Below, in pieces: positions 56,534 through 63,568 of a stretch of 64,000 nt of DNA. The stretch is from positions 1 through 64,000 of the IMG/VR virus record IMGVR_UViG_3300043449_001732. One strand, given 5' to 3'. Every line of letters starts with the position of its first letter. Position 1 is the stretch's first letter. The translations under genes and the position numbers were made by a program. This DNA comes from a virus. Below the pieces are notes generated by a model that was not told where the DNA came from, made no database searches, and saw only the letters and a list, made by a program, of their open reading frames with translations.

Positions 56534-56704
56534 ATGGAAAAGAAAAAGGCTATTCCCCCCAAAAAAGCTGTGCCGCCCGCAAAAGGCAAGGCTGCTCCCC
56601 CTGTTAAAGGCAAAGGTGGTGCATCTGCCAAGCAAACTGAAGCCCGCGACAAGTTTAAAGAAATGATTGCGAAGAAAAAAGAGGCTGCTGCCAAAAAGAA
56701 ATAA
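56534..56704 (+). CDS. Small Lys/Ala/Pro-rich protein, 56 aa
   Basis: Frame just below usual size cut-offs: MEKKKAIPPKKAVPPAKGKA, then a charged helix ending in Lys repeats. Histone-H1-like composition suggests DNA or RNA binding. A TATACTTAA box precedes it. Confidence 0.65.
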   Translation: MEKKKAIPPKKAVPPAKGKAAPPVKGKGGASAKQTEARDKFKEMIAKKKEAAAKKK

Positions 56705-56726
56705 GGTATCGCGCTATACTTTCAGT

Positions 56727-56807
56727 GCTCAATACACACGTCTCGTCCCGTAGGTATTGGCGGTAAGTAATTAGTTTTAGTCCTGGTCTGAGCAACCAGG
56801 ATTTTTT
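56727..56807 (+). ncRNA. Candidate ~80-nt small RNA
   Basis: A TATACT box at 56715 is followed by a CAATAC/GTATTG stem and then a strong terminator hairpin. No frame of any size lies inside. Predicted from promoter-terminator spacing only. Confidence 0.4.
56781..56807 (+). terminator. Intrinsic terminator
   Basis: TCCTGGT/ACCAGGA stem followed by six T residues. Confidence 0.85.
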
Positions 56808-56811
56808 ATGC

Positions 56812-56829
56812 GCCATAAAATTTTATGGC
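56812..56829. promoter_or_regulatory. Perfect 18-bp palindrome, possible operator
   Basis: GCCATAAAATTTTATGGC, nine-base arms with no loop, 37 bases before a TATAATTGA box and the 56911 gene. Typical of a dimeric regulator site. Confidence 0.5.
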
Positions 56830-56865
56830 AGCAAAAATAAAAATACTGGAAATATAGACACAAGT

Positions 56866-56874
56866 TATAATTGA
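56866..56874 (+). promoter_or_regulatory. TATAATTGA motif, candidate late promoter
   Basis: About 37 bases before the ATG at 56911. Confidence 0.5.
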
Positions 56875-56910
56875 CTTATGTGTTTTAATCGTTAGGTTGC
56901 GATTTTAAAT

Positions 56911-57558
56911 ATGTCAACTAGTAAGGCTGCTGAATACGAAAAAGCCAAGGCGGCTGTTGCAAAAGCAGCTGCTTATAAAGCCACTGCAGCACAAAAACCC
57001 GCTGCACCTGCATCAAAACCTACTGCAGAAAAACCTTCTGCACCCACAGCAAAACCCGCTGCACCTGCAAAGAAACCTTGGGTTCATCCTGGGGTTTCAT
57101 CGGGTTACGTTCAAGATCCTAAAGTTCAGTTAAAACAATTTATGGCTAAATCAGGAGCTAAAACTCCAGATGAAGCTTATAGACTTGAAGTAGCTGCAAG
57201 ATTAAAGGACCCTGCTGCTGCACATTACTTAGCAGGTGGTGAAGGGATATATCCTGAACGCAATTCAAACACCAGGATGTATTTAGAAGAGTTAACACAA
57301 GCAGAAAGAGACAAATACGAAAAAGATAAATATAAAACCGATAGGTACGTTGTGCCTCGTGATTACTGGTATGGCATTCCAGAGAAATATCGACCTACTG
57401 ATTGGGAAACACCAGAAGGGAAAACGTGGTTTGAGCCTCAACTTAAAGAATATGCAATGACAAAAGGCAATACTATTCCATTGCCTGCCAGAGGATCTCA
57501 AGAGTTTAAGGACGCGGCAAAGAAAGTTAGATACAGTGCTGGCAGGTGGACGTGGTAG
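56911..57558 (+). CDS. Hypothetical protein with Ala/Pro/Lys repeats, 215 aa
   Basis: Residues ~5-60 are an Ala/Lys/Pro repeat (AAQKPAAPASKPTAEKPSAP), likely an extended spacer. The rest is a folded, aromatic-rich domain (KVQLKQFMAKSGAKTPDEAY, VPRDYWYGIPEKYRPTDWET). No family recognised. Possibly a virion or wall-associated protein. Confidence 0.7.
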   Translation: MSTSKAAEYEKAKAAVAKAAAYKATAAQKPAAPASKPTAEKPSAPTAKPAAPAKKPWVHPGVSSGYVQDPKVQLKQFMAKSGAKTPDEAYRLEVAARLKDPAAAHYLAGGEGIYPERNSNTRMYLEELTQAERDKYEKDKYKTDRYVVPRDYWYGIPEKYRPTDWETPEGKTWFEPQLKEYAMTKGNTIPLPARGSQEFKDAAKKVRYSAGRWTW

Positions 57559-57601
57559 TACAATTAATGCCCTTAAAGTTTTAACTTTTAACTTTTTTGT
57601 G

Positions 57602-57610
57602 TATAATTAA
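57602..57610 (+). promoter_or_regulatory. TATAATTAA motif before the structured RNA
   Basis: Exact -10-like box about ten bases before the first hairpin of the structured region, consistent with transcription of that RNA. Confidence 0.5.
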
Positions 57611-57613
57611 ATC

Positions 57614-57890
57614 GATAGAGGTCAGGTCCCTGCCTGCACACCTGATCCATCTACCTTGCGGTAACCTTGCCGTCCCGCGTTCTTTGATCGCCCCAGGGAG
57701 AAATAGGATTTAAGTCCTGGGTTTCCAGGCCAGGGGGATGGCCTTCCCTGCCCGTTTGATTCTCGGGTGCGCCCTCGACCCAAAAAGCGTGGCCGGAAAT
57801 TCCGTCTACGCTTAGGCAAGCGCAACGAATCAGCAACACCCCCTATGCTTAGCTCCGGGACGCCGGATGATGCACAAACCTGGGGGTCAC
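57614..57890 (+). ncRNA. Multi-stem structured RNA of unknown class
   Basis: No plausible gene on either strand; GC is higher than the flanks. At least six stems in series: GGTCAGGT/ACCTGATCC, CCCAGG/CCTGGG, CAGGG/CCCTG, GGG-tgcg-CCC, AAGCGT/ACGCTT enclosing CGGAAATTCCG, and ACCCCC/GGGGGT enclosing TCCGG/CCGGA. A tRNA-like domain follows directly. Not tmRNA, RNase P or a group I intron by their usual signatures. Confidence 0.55.
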
Positions 57891-57962
57891 TCAACCGGTA
57901 GTCCAGTGGCAGGACACCCCGACAAGGGAGTTAGATAGCTGGTTCGATTCCAGCACGGTTGA
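57891..57962 (+). tRNA. tRNA-like element 1 without a normal anticodon arm
   Basis: Seven-base acceptor TCAACCG/CGGTTGA, D-arm GTCC-AGTGGCA-GGAC with the conserved GG, and T-arm GCTGG-TTCGATT-CCAGC. The anticodon region (CCCCGACAAGGGAG) has only a CCC/GGG stem and lacks the universal U33, so no anticodon can be assigned. It may be a tRNA-like 3' domain of the upstream RNA or a decayed tRNA. Confidence 0.5.
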
Positions 57963-57978
57963 TTTTCAGTTAAATTTA

Positions 57979-58799
57979 TTAGTTGCCTAACGCGGATATA
58001 AAGTCTTCAGGAGAATCTACGGTAGCGTACACGTATTGTTTAGGATCTATTGGTGTTTTAATTTTTTGAAGTCTGGACAAACCTTGTTTTGCAATATCTA
58101 AAGCCATTTGAGGGTCTGTCATTAAAAAATCAGCAACTGCCCCCTGGTATATTTGCGCTTCTTCTTTTAACCCAGCCGCATGTAATCCGTCAGCTACTGC
58201 GCGAGAAATGTTAGCAGCTTTTTGTCTATCTGATCTAATTGGTTCCGATAAACCAAAATCAAGTTGAATAGGTCTTCCCGTCATTTTATGAAACATAATA
58301 TTTCCAGGATGTCGATCAGACAAAGAAACATTATTTAAAGCCAATACACTCATTTGTTTAGCTTGATTTAAATACTGTTGTTTGTTCAATTGGTCGTTTA
58401 AAGAAATATCAGCAGTTCCAGCTGGCGTGTAATTAGTCCTTAGGTCTTGCATTGTTATTTCTCCACGCATTGATGGATTGATACCAGGCTCTAACGGAAC
58501 AACAGTTTGTCCAATCCTTGGAGGCGCTAAAACAACAGACTCAATTGCAGGAGCAATTCCCAACTCAGCAGCTTTAGCCTGTAAGTTAATTTCATTTAAT
58601 AGTTTTTGTTTTTTTTCTAGTGCAATTTCTTTGGTTACTAAACCAGGCGAAGTTGCATATACCTCACTAAATTGGCCACTTCCAATTTTTTTTGTGCTCT
58701 CTTAGCTGCTTCAGCAGCCATTGCACGGACTTCTTCAGGACCAACTCCTGGGCGGACAGGCGGTTTTTTATTTAAAATATTTTTTATTAAATTTAACAC
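57979..58799 (-). pseudogene. Protein-kinase-like gene split by a frameshift at an A8 run
   Basis: Reading across 58686-58693 (eight T on the + strand, A8 in the gene) with a -1 shift joins two frames into one kinase of ~270 residues. Upstream frame: start near GTG 58799, KKPPVRPGVGPEEV. After the shift: IGSGQFSEVYA (glycine-rich loop) and VTKEIAL (Lys). Downstream frame: LSDRHPGNIMF (catalytic loop; Asp83, His85, Asn88 counted from TTG 58563) and IQLDFGLSEP (DFG). DRHxxN resembles PI3K/UbiB-type kinases. Could be sequencing error, programmed slippage on A-AAA-AAA, or decay. Confidence 0.6.
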
Positions 58800-58833
58800 T
58801 TTATTGCTGCACTTGTTACAATTATAAACTAAC

Positions 58834-58910
58834 CCACCTGGTCCGAGACAATTGGATAGTACGGTCACTGCCGCTGCAGGACGATGTAGGTTCGAATCCT
58901 ACCCAGGTGC
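58834..58910 (+). tRNA. tRNA-like element 2 without a normal anticodon arm
   Basis: Perfect seven-base acceptor CACCTGG/CCAGGTG, five-base T-arm GTAGG-TTCGAAT-CCTAC and a GG-containing D-loop (AATTGGATA). Total length 76 fits a tRNA. The D-stem is weak, and the anticodon region folds as GTC-A-CTG/CAG-GAC with a CCGCTG loop, lacking U33. It overlaps the upstream edge of the leftward kinase frame. Confidence 0.5.
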
Positions 58911-58939
58911 TTTATATTAAGAAGACTTGAGATGCTCAG

Positions 58940-59605
58940 ATGACAACACTGGTAGCCAACGTTCCACCAGTAAAGGTATGGGTGCGTCGTGAATACTTGC
59001 GTGACTTACATGACGGCCACGGTGAATACACCCCTGGCTATTGGGTAACATGCAAATCACTCACAGGTAGGGCTTTGTATTTTGAGACGTACCTTACCGA
59101 GTATGGTGCACTGTATGACAAGCTTCCCATCAGTGCTTTTCTTGCTTGGGACCCAGATCATCCCACCAAACCACAAGCACCTACACCCGACTTACCTTTG
59201 ACAGATCTTCAATTTTGGAACGGGTTCGACCACGGGCTTACCGTAGTCGAAAAGAACTTAATCTTTAACATGCACTTTGAGGTCTTGACACGCAGCGCAG
59301 GTGTAATAGGTGGCACATATTTGTTTACTATTGACAACTACCATCCTCATCGAAACGAACCCGACTTTTATTTCTCAGAATTTCCTGATGAACATAAATC
59401 ACATAACATTGTGGCTTTGGACAATGGTCAAATTGGTGCTTATCCCAACAATCGCTGCCGGATGGTCGATCCATCTTTAACCAACCATGAATTAAAGACA
59501 CCAGACTTTAAGGTATCTACGCGTTACTTTGATGTTGAACATGCACCTAAGTGGGGAAGGCTTGGTGAATCAGACGAATACTTCTGGAAAACGCCTAACG
59601 AATAG
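58940..59605 (+). CDS. Hypothetical protein, 221 aa
   Basis: Not recognised. Beta-rich, aromatic and His-rich soluble protein (VTCKSLTGRALYFETYLTEY, NDYHPHRNEPDFYF-type). No membrane helices. I recall similar lone proteins in cyanophages but cannot assign a role. Confidence 0.7.
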   Translation: MTTLVANVPPVKVWVRREYLRDLHDGHGEYTPGYWVTCKSLTGRALYFETYLTEYGALYDKLPISAFLAWDPDHPTKPQAPTPDLPLTDLQFWNGFDHGLTVVEKNLIFNMHFEVLTRSAGVIGGTYLFTIDNYHPHRNEPDFYFSEFPDEHKSHNIVALDNGQIGAYPNNRCRMVDPSLTNHELKTPDFKVSTRYFDVEHAPKWGRLGESDEYFWKTPNE

Positions 59606-59635
59606 TTAGATCAGTTATATTTACTGCAGTAATGC

Positions 59636-59893
59636 TTGGCTTTGGTGCCAACTTCCAAGGAAATACTCCAGCGCAATAGACAAAAGTTTCTTGAGTACAA
59701 GAAGACTTTGAATTGCCAGCACTGTGGGTTGAATGATCATCGTGTCCTTGAGTTTCACCACGTTGGTGACAAGGACCATAACATATCAAATATGGTTAAT
59801 CACGGATACGGCTGGCGCCGCATCGAAGAAGAAATAAAGAAATGCATTCCGCTATGCTGCAACTGCCACAGGCTTGAGCACTGGAGTGATTAA
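59636..59893 (+). CDS. HNH endonuclease, 85 aa
   Basis: Compact HNH core: CQHCGLNDHRVLEFHHVGDK (Cys pair, catalytic HH), then CIPLCCNCHRLEH (second Cys pair). Such tiny HNH enzymes are often homing or packaging nucleases. Start is uncertain (TTG 59636 or a GTG a few codons on). Ends against the Dps-like gene by four bases. Confidence 0.8.
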   Translation: MALVPTSKEILQRNRQKFLEYKKTLNCQHCGLNDHRVLEFHHVGDKDHNISNMVNHGYGWRRIEEEIKKCIPLCCNCHRLEHWSD

Positions 59894-60444
59894 TTATTTC
59901 TAAGAGTAGCCTTAATTTGCCAAGCAGCTTTAAATGCTTGACCCGTTAAGTCGGCAAGGAAGTTTTGAATATCAATAGCTCCAACTTTAGAAGCAATAGG
60001 CTCTAGTTTTTTGGCTTTCATACCAAGTTCCTCAAGATTTTTGTAGTACACGCCAAGCATGTCAGCGCCCTTGTATGAAGTTACAGCTTGCATGGGAGGA
60101 GCAGCATCCTTAAGTCCACAACCACACATGGGCATCAGATAATCCATGCTGCGAACAAACTCAGCAAGGGTATCAAATTGCTCCAGGTGCGCCTCATACT
60201 GATCTTTTAGGAAGGCATGGACGCCTAAGAAGTTACCGCCCTCGTAGTTCAGGTGGATTAAATGTGACTGGGTCTCCAGTTCCTTGAGGTAAGCACACAG
60301 AGAGATGCACTGCTGGATGAATGCACCCACATCACCACCAGCCTTGGATTTGGCAGGGGCTTTTGGCTTGTCCTGGGGCTGAGGAACAGCTTGAACCTGG
60401 GGCGTTTCAGCAGGTTGATACTGTTGCGGAGCGGGAGCGTACAT
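59890..60444 (-). CDS. Dps-like ferritin, 184 aa
   Basis: Mini-ferritin that oxidises and stores iron and shields DNA. The full ferroxidase set is present at exact family spacing: His64 and His76 (HLNYEGGNFLGVH), Asp91 and Glu95 (DTLAE), i.e. H-x11-H-x14-D-x3-E. Residues 1-38 are a Pro/Gln-rich tail, perhaps DNA- or protein-binding. An extra MCGCG near residue 107 is unusual for the family. Leftward, first after the HNH gene. Confidence 0.75.
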   Translation of the reverse strand: MYAPAPQQYQPAETPQVQAVPQPQDKPKAPAKSKAGGDVGAFIQQCISLCAYLKELETQSHLIHLNYEGGNFLGVHAFLKDQYEAHLEQFDTLAEFVRSMDYLMPMCGCGLKDAAPPMQAVTSYKGADMLGVYYKNLEELGMKAKKLEPIASKVGAIDIQNFLADLTGQAFKAAWQIKATLRNN

Positions 60445-60485
60445 AAGTCTTGACCAATAGTTCTAGTTTATCAGTCATTAACACG

Positions 60486-61805
60486 TCATCTTGATACCTC
60501 TTCCCAGTCCATAGCAGCTAACACTTGAGCACCGTTATCTTCACTGCTGCAAACCAAAGTTAATTCAGTTGTTGCACCCGTAAAACTATTACGTTCCAGC
60601 TGGAATTTAAACAATGCTTCCTTAAGGATGTCAACCACAGCGGATCCTTGGTTGGAGCCATTGGTAAAACCACTGGCAAGCACACGCCCAGTTCCGAGCG
60701 TAAAGGAAGAAGCATCAATTTTGTATTCAACGGATGAGTCGTCGCCTAAGTTTGACCAGGTGCCACCAGTCGTTGTGCCACCAACAATAACTTTCCAGTT
60801 ATAGCTAGCGTTATTGGTAATACCCATCAAAGATATTGCAGTTAAAATAACAATTGCATCTAGTCGAGTTGATTTAAGGCAAAGCGAAACAATTGGATAA
60901 ACAGTAGGTGCAGTCGTTAATGTATACGGCGTATCGACTGGGGTTCCGACTGCGTTTTGAGCACCCCTTAGCTCATAGCCACCTTCTGAAATAACTGTTG
61001 AACACACTTGTTTTAATGTGCTACTACTTGCAGTAGTACCAAGGTTTTCAATCTCATAACGAACCGGCAGTGATGCCGTTGTCATGTAAGTAGATGTAAT
61101 TAAATTTGCGTGGTGGAATGAATGGCAGTGTACAAATTGCCCATTAATTACAAACCCAGTACGCACAGTGCCAAGACCTAGCCATTCAATATCAGTCCAA
61201 TGAATTTGAGCCTTGGTGATATCAAGAGTAAAACCAGAAGGACCTTGTCCATCCAACGTATCAATATTCCAGTTTGCTTGAGACACTCGAGTCTCATTAA
61301 CAGAACCAGAAACTGAATTACGTTCAACAAAAGATGGCGCACTGGTACCGCTAACTTCTACGTAGATACCATTATCTGTTCCAAAATACCCAACGCGTTG
61401 ACGCAAGTTAGCTTTGCCAGAAGCCATGACAAACGTGTTCATAACCTGCAGGCTTTTCCCTGGCTGGTAAGAACATACCTTTGTCGTTTCCCTTAAAACT
61501 TTTGCACCAGATGCAGTGGTTACATTGAGATTAACTAATCCTTCGCCACTGCTAAATACGTAGGTGCCACCAGTTCCTGTTGAGGTAGCCCACAGACCAT
61601 TGTCTCGATACCGATGACTTGAGTCAAAGAGTGTTAATGGGGAGGATGTACGCAACCTACCAAATGCGTCACCAGCCGTACCCCCTGCTTGTACATATAC
61701 ATTAGTACCGCTAACCGTAGTTACTTCAAGCGGTTGACCACTGCAAGTTTGAACCTTAACTACTTCGTATAACGTGCTCGCATTTACTTCTCTATATACA
61801 GGCAT
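60486..61805 (-). CDS. Beta-rich structural protein, 439 aa
   Basis: Not assigned. Starts MPVYREVNASTLYEVVKVQT; strongly beta-rich with Thr/Ser/Val and Gly (VETGTNVYVQAGGTAGD-like). Likely a fibre, capsid-decoration or receptor-binding protein. Length and style recall the 27165-27950 and 45611-46507 proteins. Encoded leftward outside the late block. Confidence 0.7.
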   Translation of the reverse strand: MPVYREVNASTLYEVVKVQTCSGQPLEVTTVSGTNVYVQAGGTAGDAFGRLRTSSPLTLFDSSHRYRDNGLWATSTGTGGTYVFSSGEGLVNLNVTTASGAKVLRETTKVCSYQPGKSLQVMNTFVMASGKANLRQRVGYFGTDNGIYVEVSGTSAPSFVERNSVSGSVNETRVSQANWNIDTLDGQGPSGFTLDITKAQIHWTDIEWLGLGTVRTGFVINGQFVHCHSFHHANLITSTYMTTASLPVRYEIENLGTTASSSTLKQVCSTVISEGGYELRGAQNAVGTPVDTPYTLTTAPTVYPIVSLCLKSTRLDAIVILTAISLMGITNNASYNWKVIVGGTTTGGTWSNLGDDSSVEYKIDASSFTLGTGRVLASGFTNGSNQGSAVVDILKEALFKFQLERNSFTGATTELTLVCSSEDNGAQVLAAMDWEEVSR

Positions 61806-61824
61806 TGAACTATTGAGTAGATAA

Positions 61825-62076
61825 TTACATTTTAGAACACGTAGTTCCCTTCTTTTTTTGTATATGTAACTTGCGCATTTCTTTATGACTCAAGCCACCG
61901 TAGTCCCGTGGTTCTGTCACAGGCAAACTTTTCATACCACATACGCCACAGTTACCTATGTGATAAGTGGCATAGTGACTTGGAGGACCGACGTAAGAAC
62001 TACCCTTGTACCAAAGACCGTGAGTCATCCCACAGTTATCACAAATCCATTCAGGGTAATACTCCTGCATCTTCAT
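61825..62076 (-). CDS. Zinc-ribbon protein, 83 aa
   Basis: WICDNCGMTHGLWYK and GNCGVCGMKSLPVTEPRDYG give two Cys-x2-Cys pairs, a zinc ribbon common in small phage and cyanobacterial proteins. May bind DNA, RNA or a protein partner. Stop close to the structural gene. Confidence 0.75.
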   Translation of the reverse strand: MKMQEYYPEWICDNCGMTHGLWYKGSSYVGPPSHYATYHIGNCGVCGMKSLPVTEPRDYGGLSHKEMRKLHIQKKKGTTCSKM

Positions 62077-62462
62077 TGTTTTTTACACCGCAGAAGATCA
62101 ACCAATTCTTGAGCTTTGTCATATTCTTTTTTGACCAGCTCAGCATTGTTATGTGCAGCAGTCAAGAAACATTCGAAGAGTTCAGCCCCTGACAGCTCAT
62201 TAAAAAATTCAGCAATTGTGTCAGCAAAATACTCAGTTGCTTTCTTTTTAAATTCAGTGGCATCTAGCTGCATTGAAGTAAGTTTCATCATGGTATCCCG
62301 CCATTCTGGCATGACGCTTGTGACATTGCTTGTATCATGAAGAGACTCACGTGAGTCTTTGGAGACACCCGGAGTATCCATCTCAGCAATCACGCGATTA
62401 GATCGATACCATTCTTGCCATTTGTTAATGGCGTCCATAGGTTCATCCACTTGGTTGTCCAT
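62073..62462 (-). CDS. Hypothetical helical protein, 129 aa
   Basis: Not recognised. Acidic, helical (ATEYFADTIAEFFNELSGAE), with one C-terminal Cys. Overlaps the zinc-ribbon gene by four bases. Confidence 0.7.
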   Translation of the reverse strand: MDNQVDEPMDAINKWQEWYRSNRVIAEMDTPGVSKDSRESLHDTSNVTSVMPEWRDTMMKLTSMQLDATEFKKKATEYFADTIAEFFNELSGAELFECFLTAAHNNAELVKKEYDKAQELVDLLRCKKQ

Positions 62463-62525
62463 AATAAAAAAGAACGTACCACTAGTGTGGCACGTTCAAT
62501 AAGTATAAATTGTTCAACTTGAACT

Positions 62526-62819
62526 TCAGGCAGTTGCCTCAAGTTTTTTTTGTTTTTCTATCAGTTCTTCGTATTCTTTGACTGCGGCAAGCATTTCAAA
62601 GTACCGTTCACGCATCGTGGTACCTGCTTCGGTCATACAGAAACGCTGCCACAAACCTGTGTAGCAATGGTTGGTTGGTTTGTAGACCTGGTACAGGCGT
62701 TCCATGAAGTCAGCCTTCTTCTGTTCTTCAACCACGTCCCAGTTACGCAGTTGTTCCTTCAACCAAGGTGTATCGAATGCACCAGTGGTGTTCAGTTTCT
62801 TAAGAAGTTCTTCAGTCAT
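62526..62819 (-). CDS. Hypothetical helical protein, 97 aa
   Basis: Not recognised. ATG 62819 (MTEELLKKLNTTGAFDTPWL) is preferred over an upstream codon in the neighbouring gene. Helical with a Tyr/Cys region (QVYKPTNHCYTGLWQRFC) and a Lys-rich end. Confidence 0.65.
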   Translation of the reverse strand: MTEELLKKLNTTGAFDTPWLKEQLRNWDVVEEQKKADFMERLYQVYKPTNHCYTGLWQRFCMTEAGTTMRERYFEMLAAVKEYEELIEKQKKLEATA

Positions 62820-63009
62820 TGGAATCAATTGCGGTGATGGAAGTGAAGACACCTTTGACGGCAGGGCTAGTTTCAAAGAGGAGATCGTCTAGCTCATCCT
62901 GGAGAGCGATGGCAATATCCTGTGCAGTACGACCGCCAAAGCTGTCGTATTCAACCTCAAGATCAACCGCAAACGATACGGTTAGCCGAGGAACAATAAC
63001 GGGTTCCAT
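62812..63009 (-). CDS. Hypothetical protein, 65 aa
   Basis: Not recognised. ATG 63009 (MEPVIVPRLTVSFAVDLEVE). Beta-rich then acidic helix (ALQDELDDLLFETSPAVKG). Overlaps its downstream neighbour by eight bases. Confidence 0.65.
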   Translation of the reverse strand: MEPVIVPRLTVSFAVDLEVEYDSFGGRTAQDIAIALQDELDDLLFETSPAVKGVFTSITAIDSND

Positions 63010-63034
63010 TACTGGTAGTAAAGACTGAATTACT

Positions 63035-63292
63035 TTACAGCAACTTCTCCAAAGAGTGCACTTGATTTTGCTGATAGTAACCAAGACGCTCTTGGATCAA
63101 ATGCGTGTAATTGATGGCAGCATCAACCATCTCAGTTGCGTCCATTGATGCAGCAAGGTTTTCATTTGCTAACATCCCTGCTGTTAACGCAGTAACTTGC
63201 CACTCAAGCTTGGTACCCACCAATGCGGGAAGAGGTGTCCCTGCCTGAGTGAAACCCGCCAGTAAATCAACCAGCTTACTTTCATCAGACAT
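63035..63292 (-). CDS. Hypothetical helical protein, 85 aa
   Basis: Not recognised. Ala/Leu-rich helices (VTALTAGMLANENLAASMDA), no charged clusters or membrane segment. Member of the leftward small-gene unit at the window end. Confidence 0.65.
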   Translation of the reverse strand: MSDESKLVDLLAGFTQAGTPLPALVGTKLEWQVTALTAGMLANENLAASMDATEMVDAAINYTHLIQERLGYYQQNQVHSLEKLL

Positions 63293-63327
63293 GGAACACC
63301 TCTTGTATCTATTTATTGTATGGCAAC

Positions 63328-63546
63328 TTATTTATCGCCACGTGCCAGGTAGTACCAGTAGGCACGGGCTGCGTTTTGGTGGAAGCGTTTACCAAGCAAA
63401 AGTTTAAGTTTCTTTTGCTCAAGCTCATCGACCTTATCGTTGTGATAAGGCACGGGCTCATCACCGTCACACAACATCGACATCTCCAGTTCATTCATTT
63501 GGATCTGGAGATTGAAGTCATCAACACTATGGTTGTGACATGACAT
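63328..63546 (-). CDS. Hypothetical protein, 72 aa
   Basis: ATG 63546 (MSCHNHSVDDFNLQIQMNEL) is chosen because the frame above it overlaps the 63569 gene. Cys/His at the start could bind metal; the C-terminal half is a Lys-rich helix (KVDELEQKKLKLLLGKRFHQ). Confidence 0.65.
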   Translation of the reverse strand: MSCHNHSVDDFNLQIQMNELEMSMLCDGDEPVPYHNDKVDELEQKKLKLLLGKRFHQNAARAYWYYLARGDK

Positions 63547-63568
63547 GCGGATGTGTGCATCCTCGAGA

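Noticed and set aside
57622-57894. Leftward 90-aa frame across the structured RNA
   Set aside because: Composition is low-complexity Gly/Arg/Pro, no ribosome site, and the DNA is better explained by consecutive RNA stems.
57614-57962. tmRNA (ssrA)
   Set aside because: A tRNA-like 3' end is present, but the 5' end does not pair with it and no credible tag frame ending in Ala-Ala was found, in linear or permuted order.
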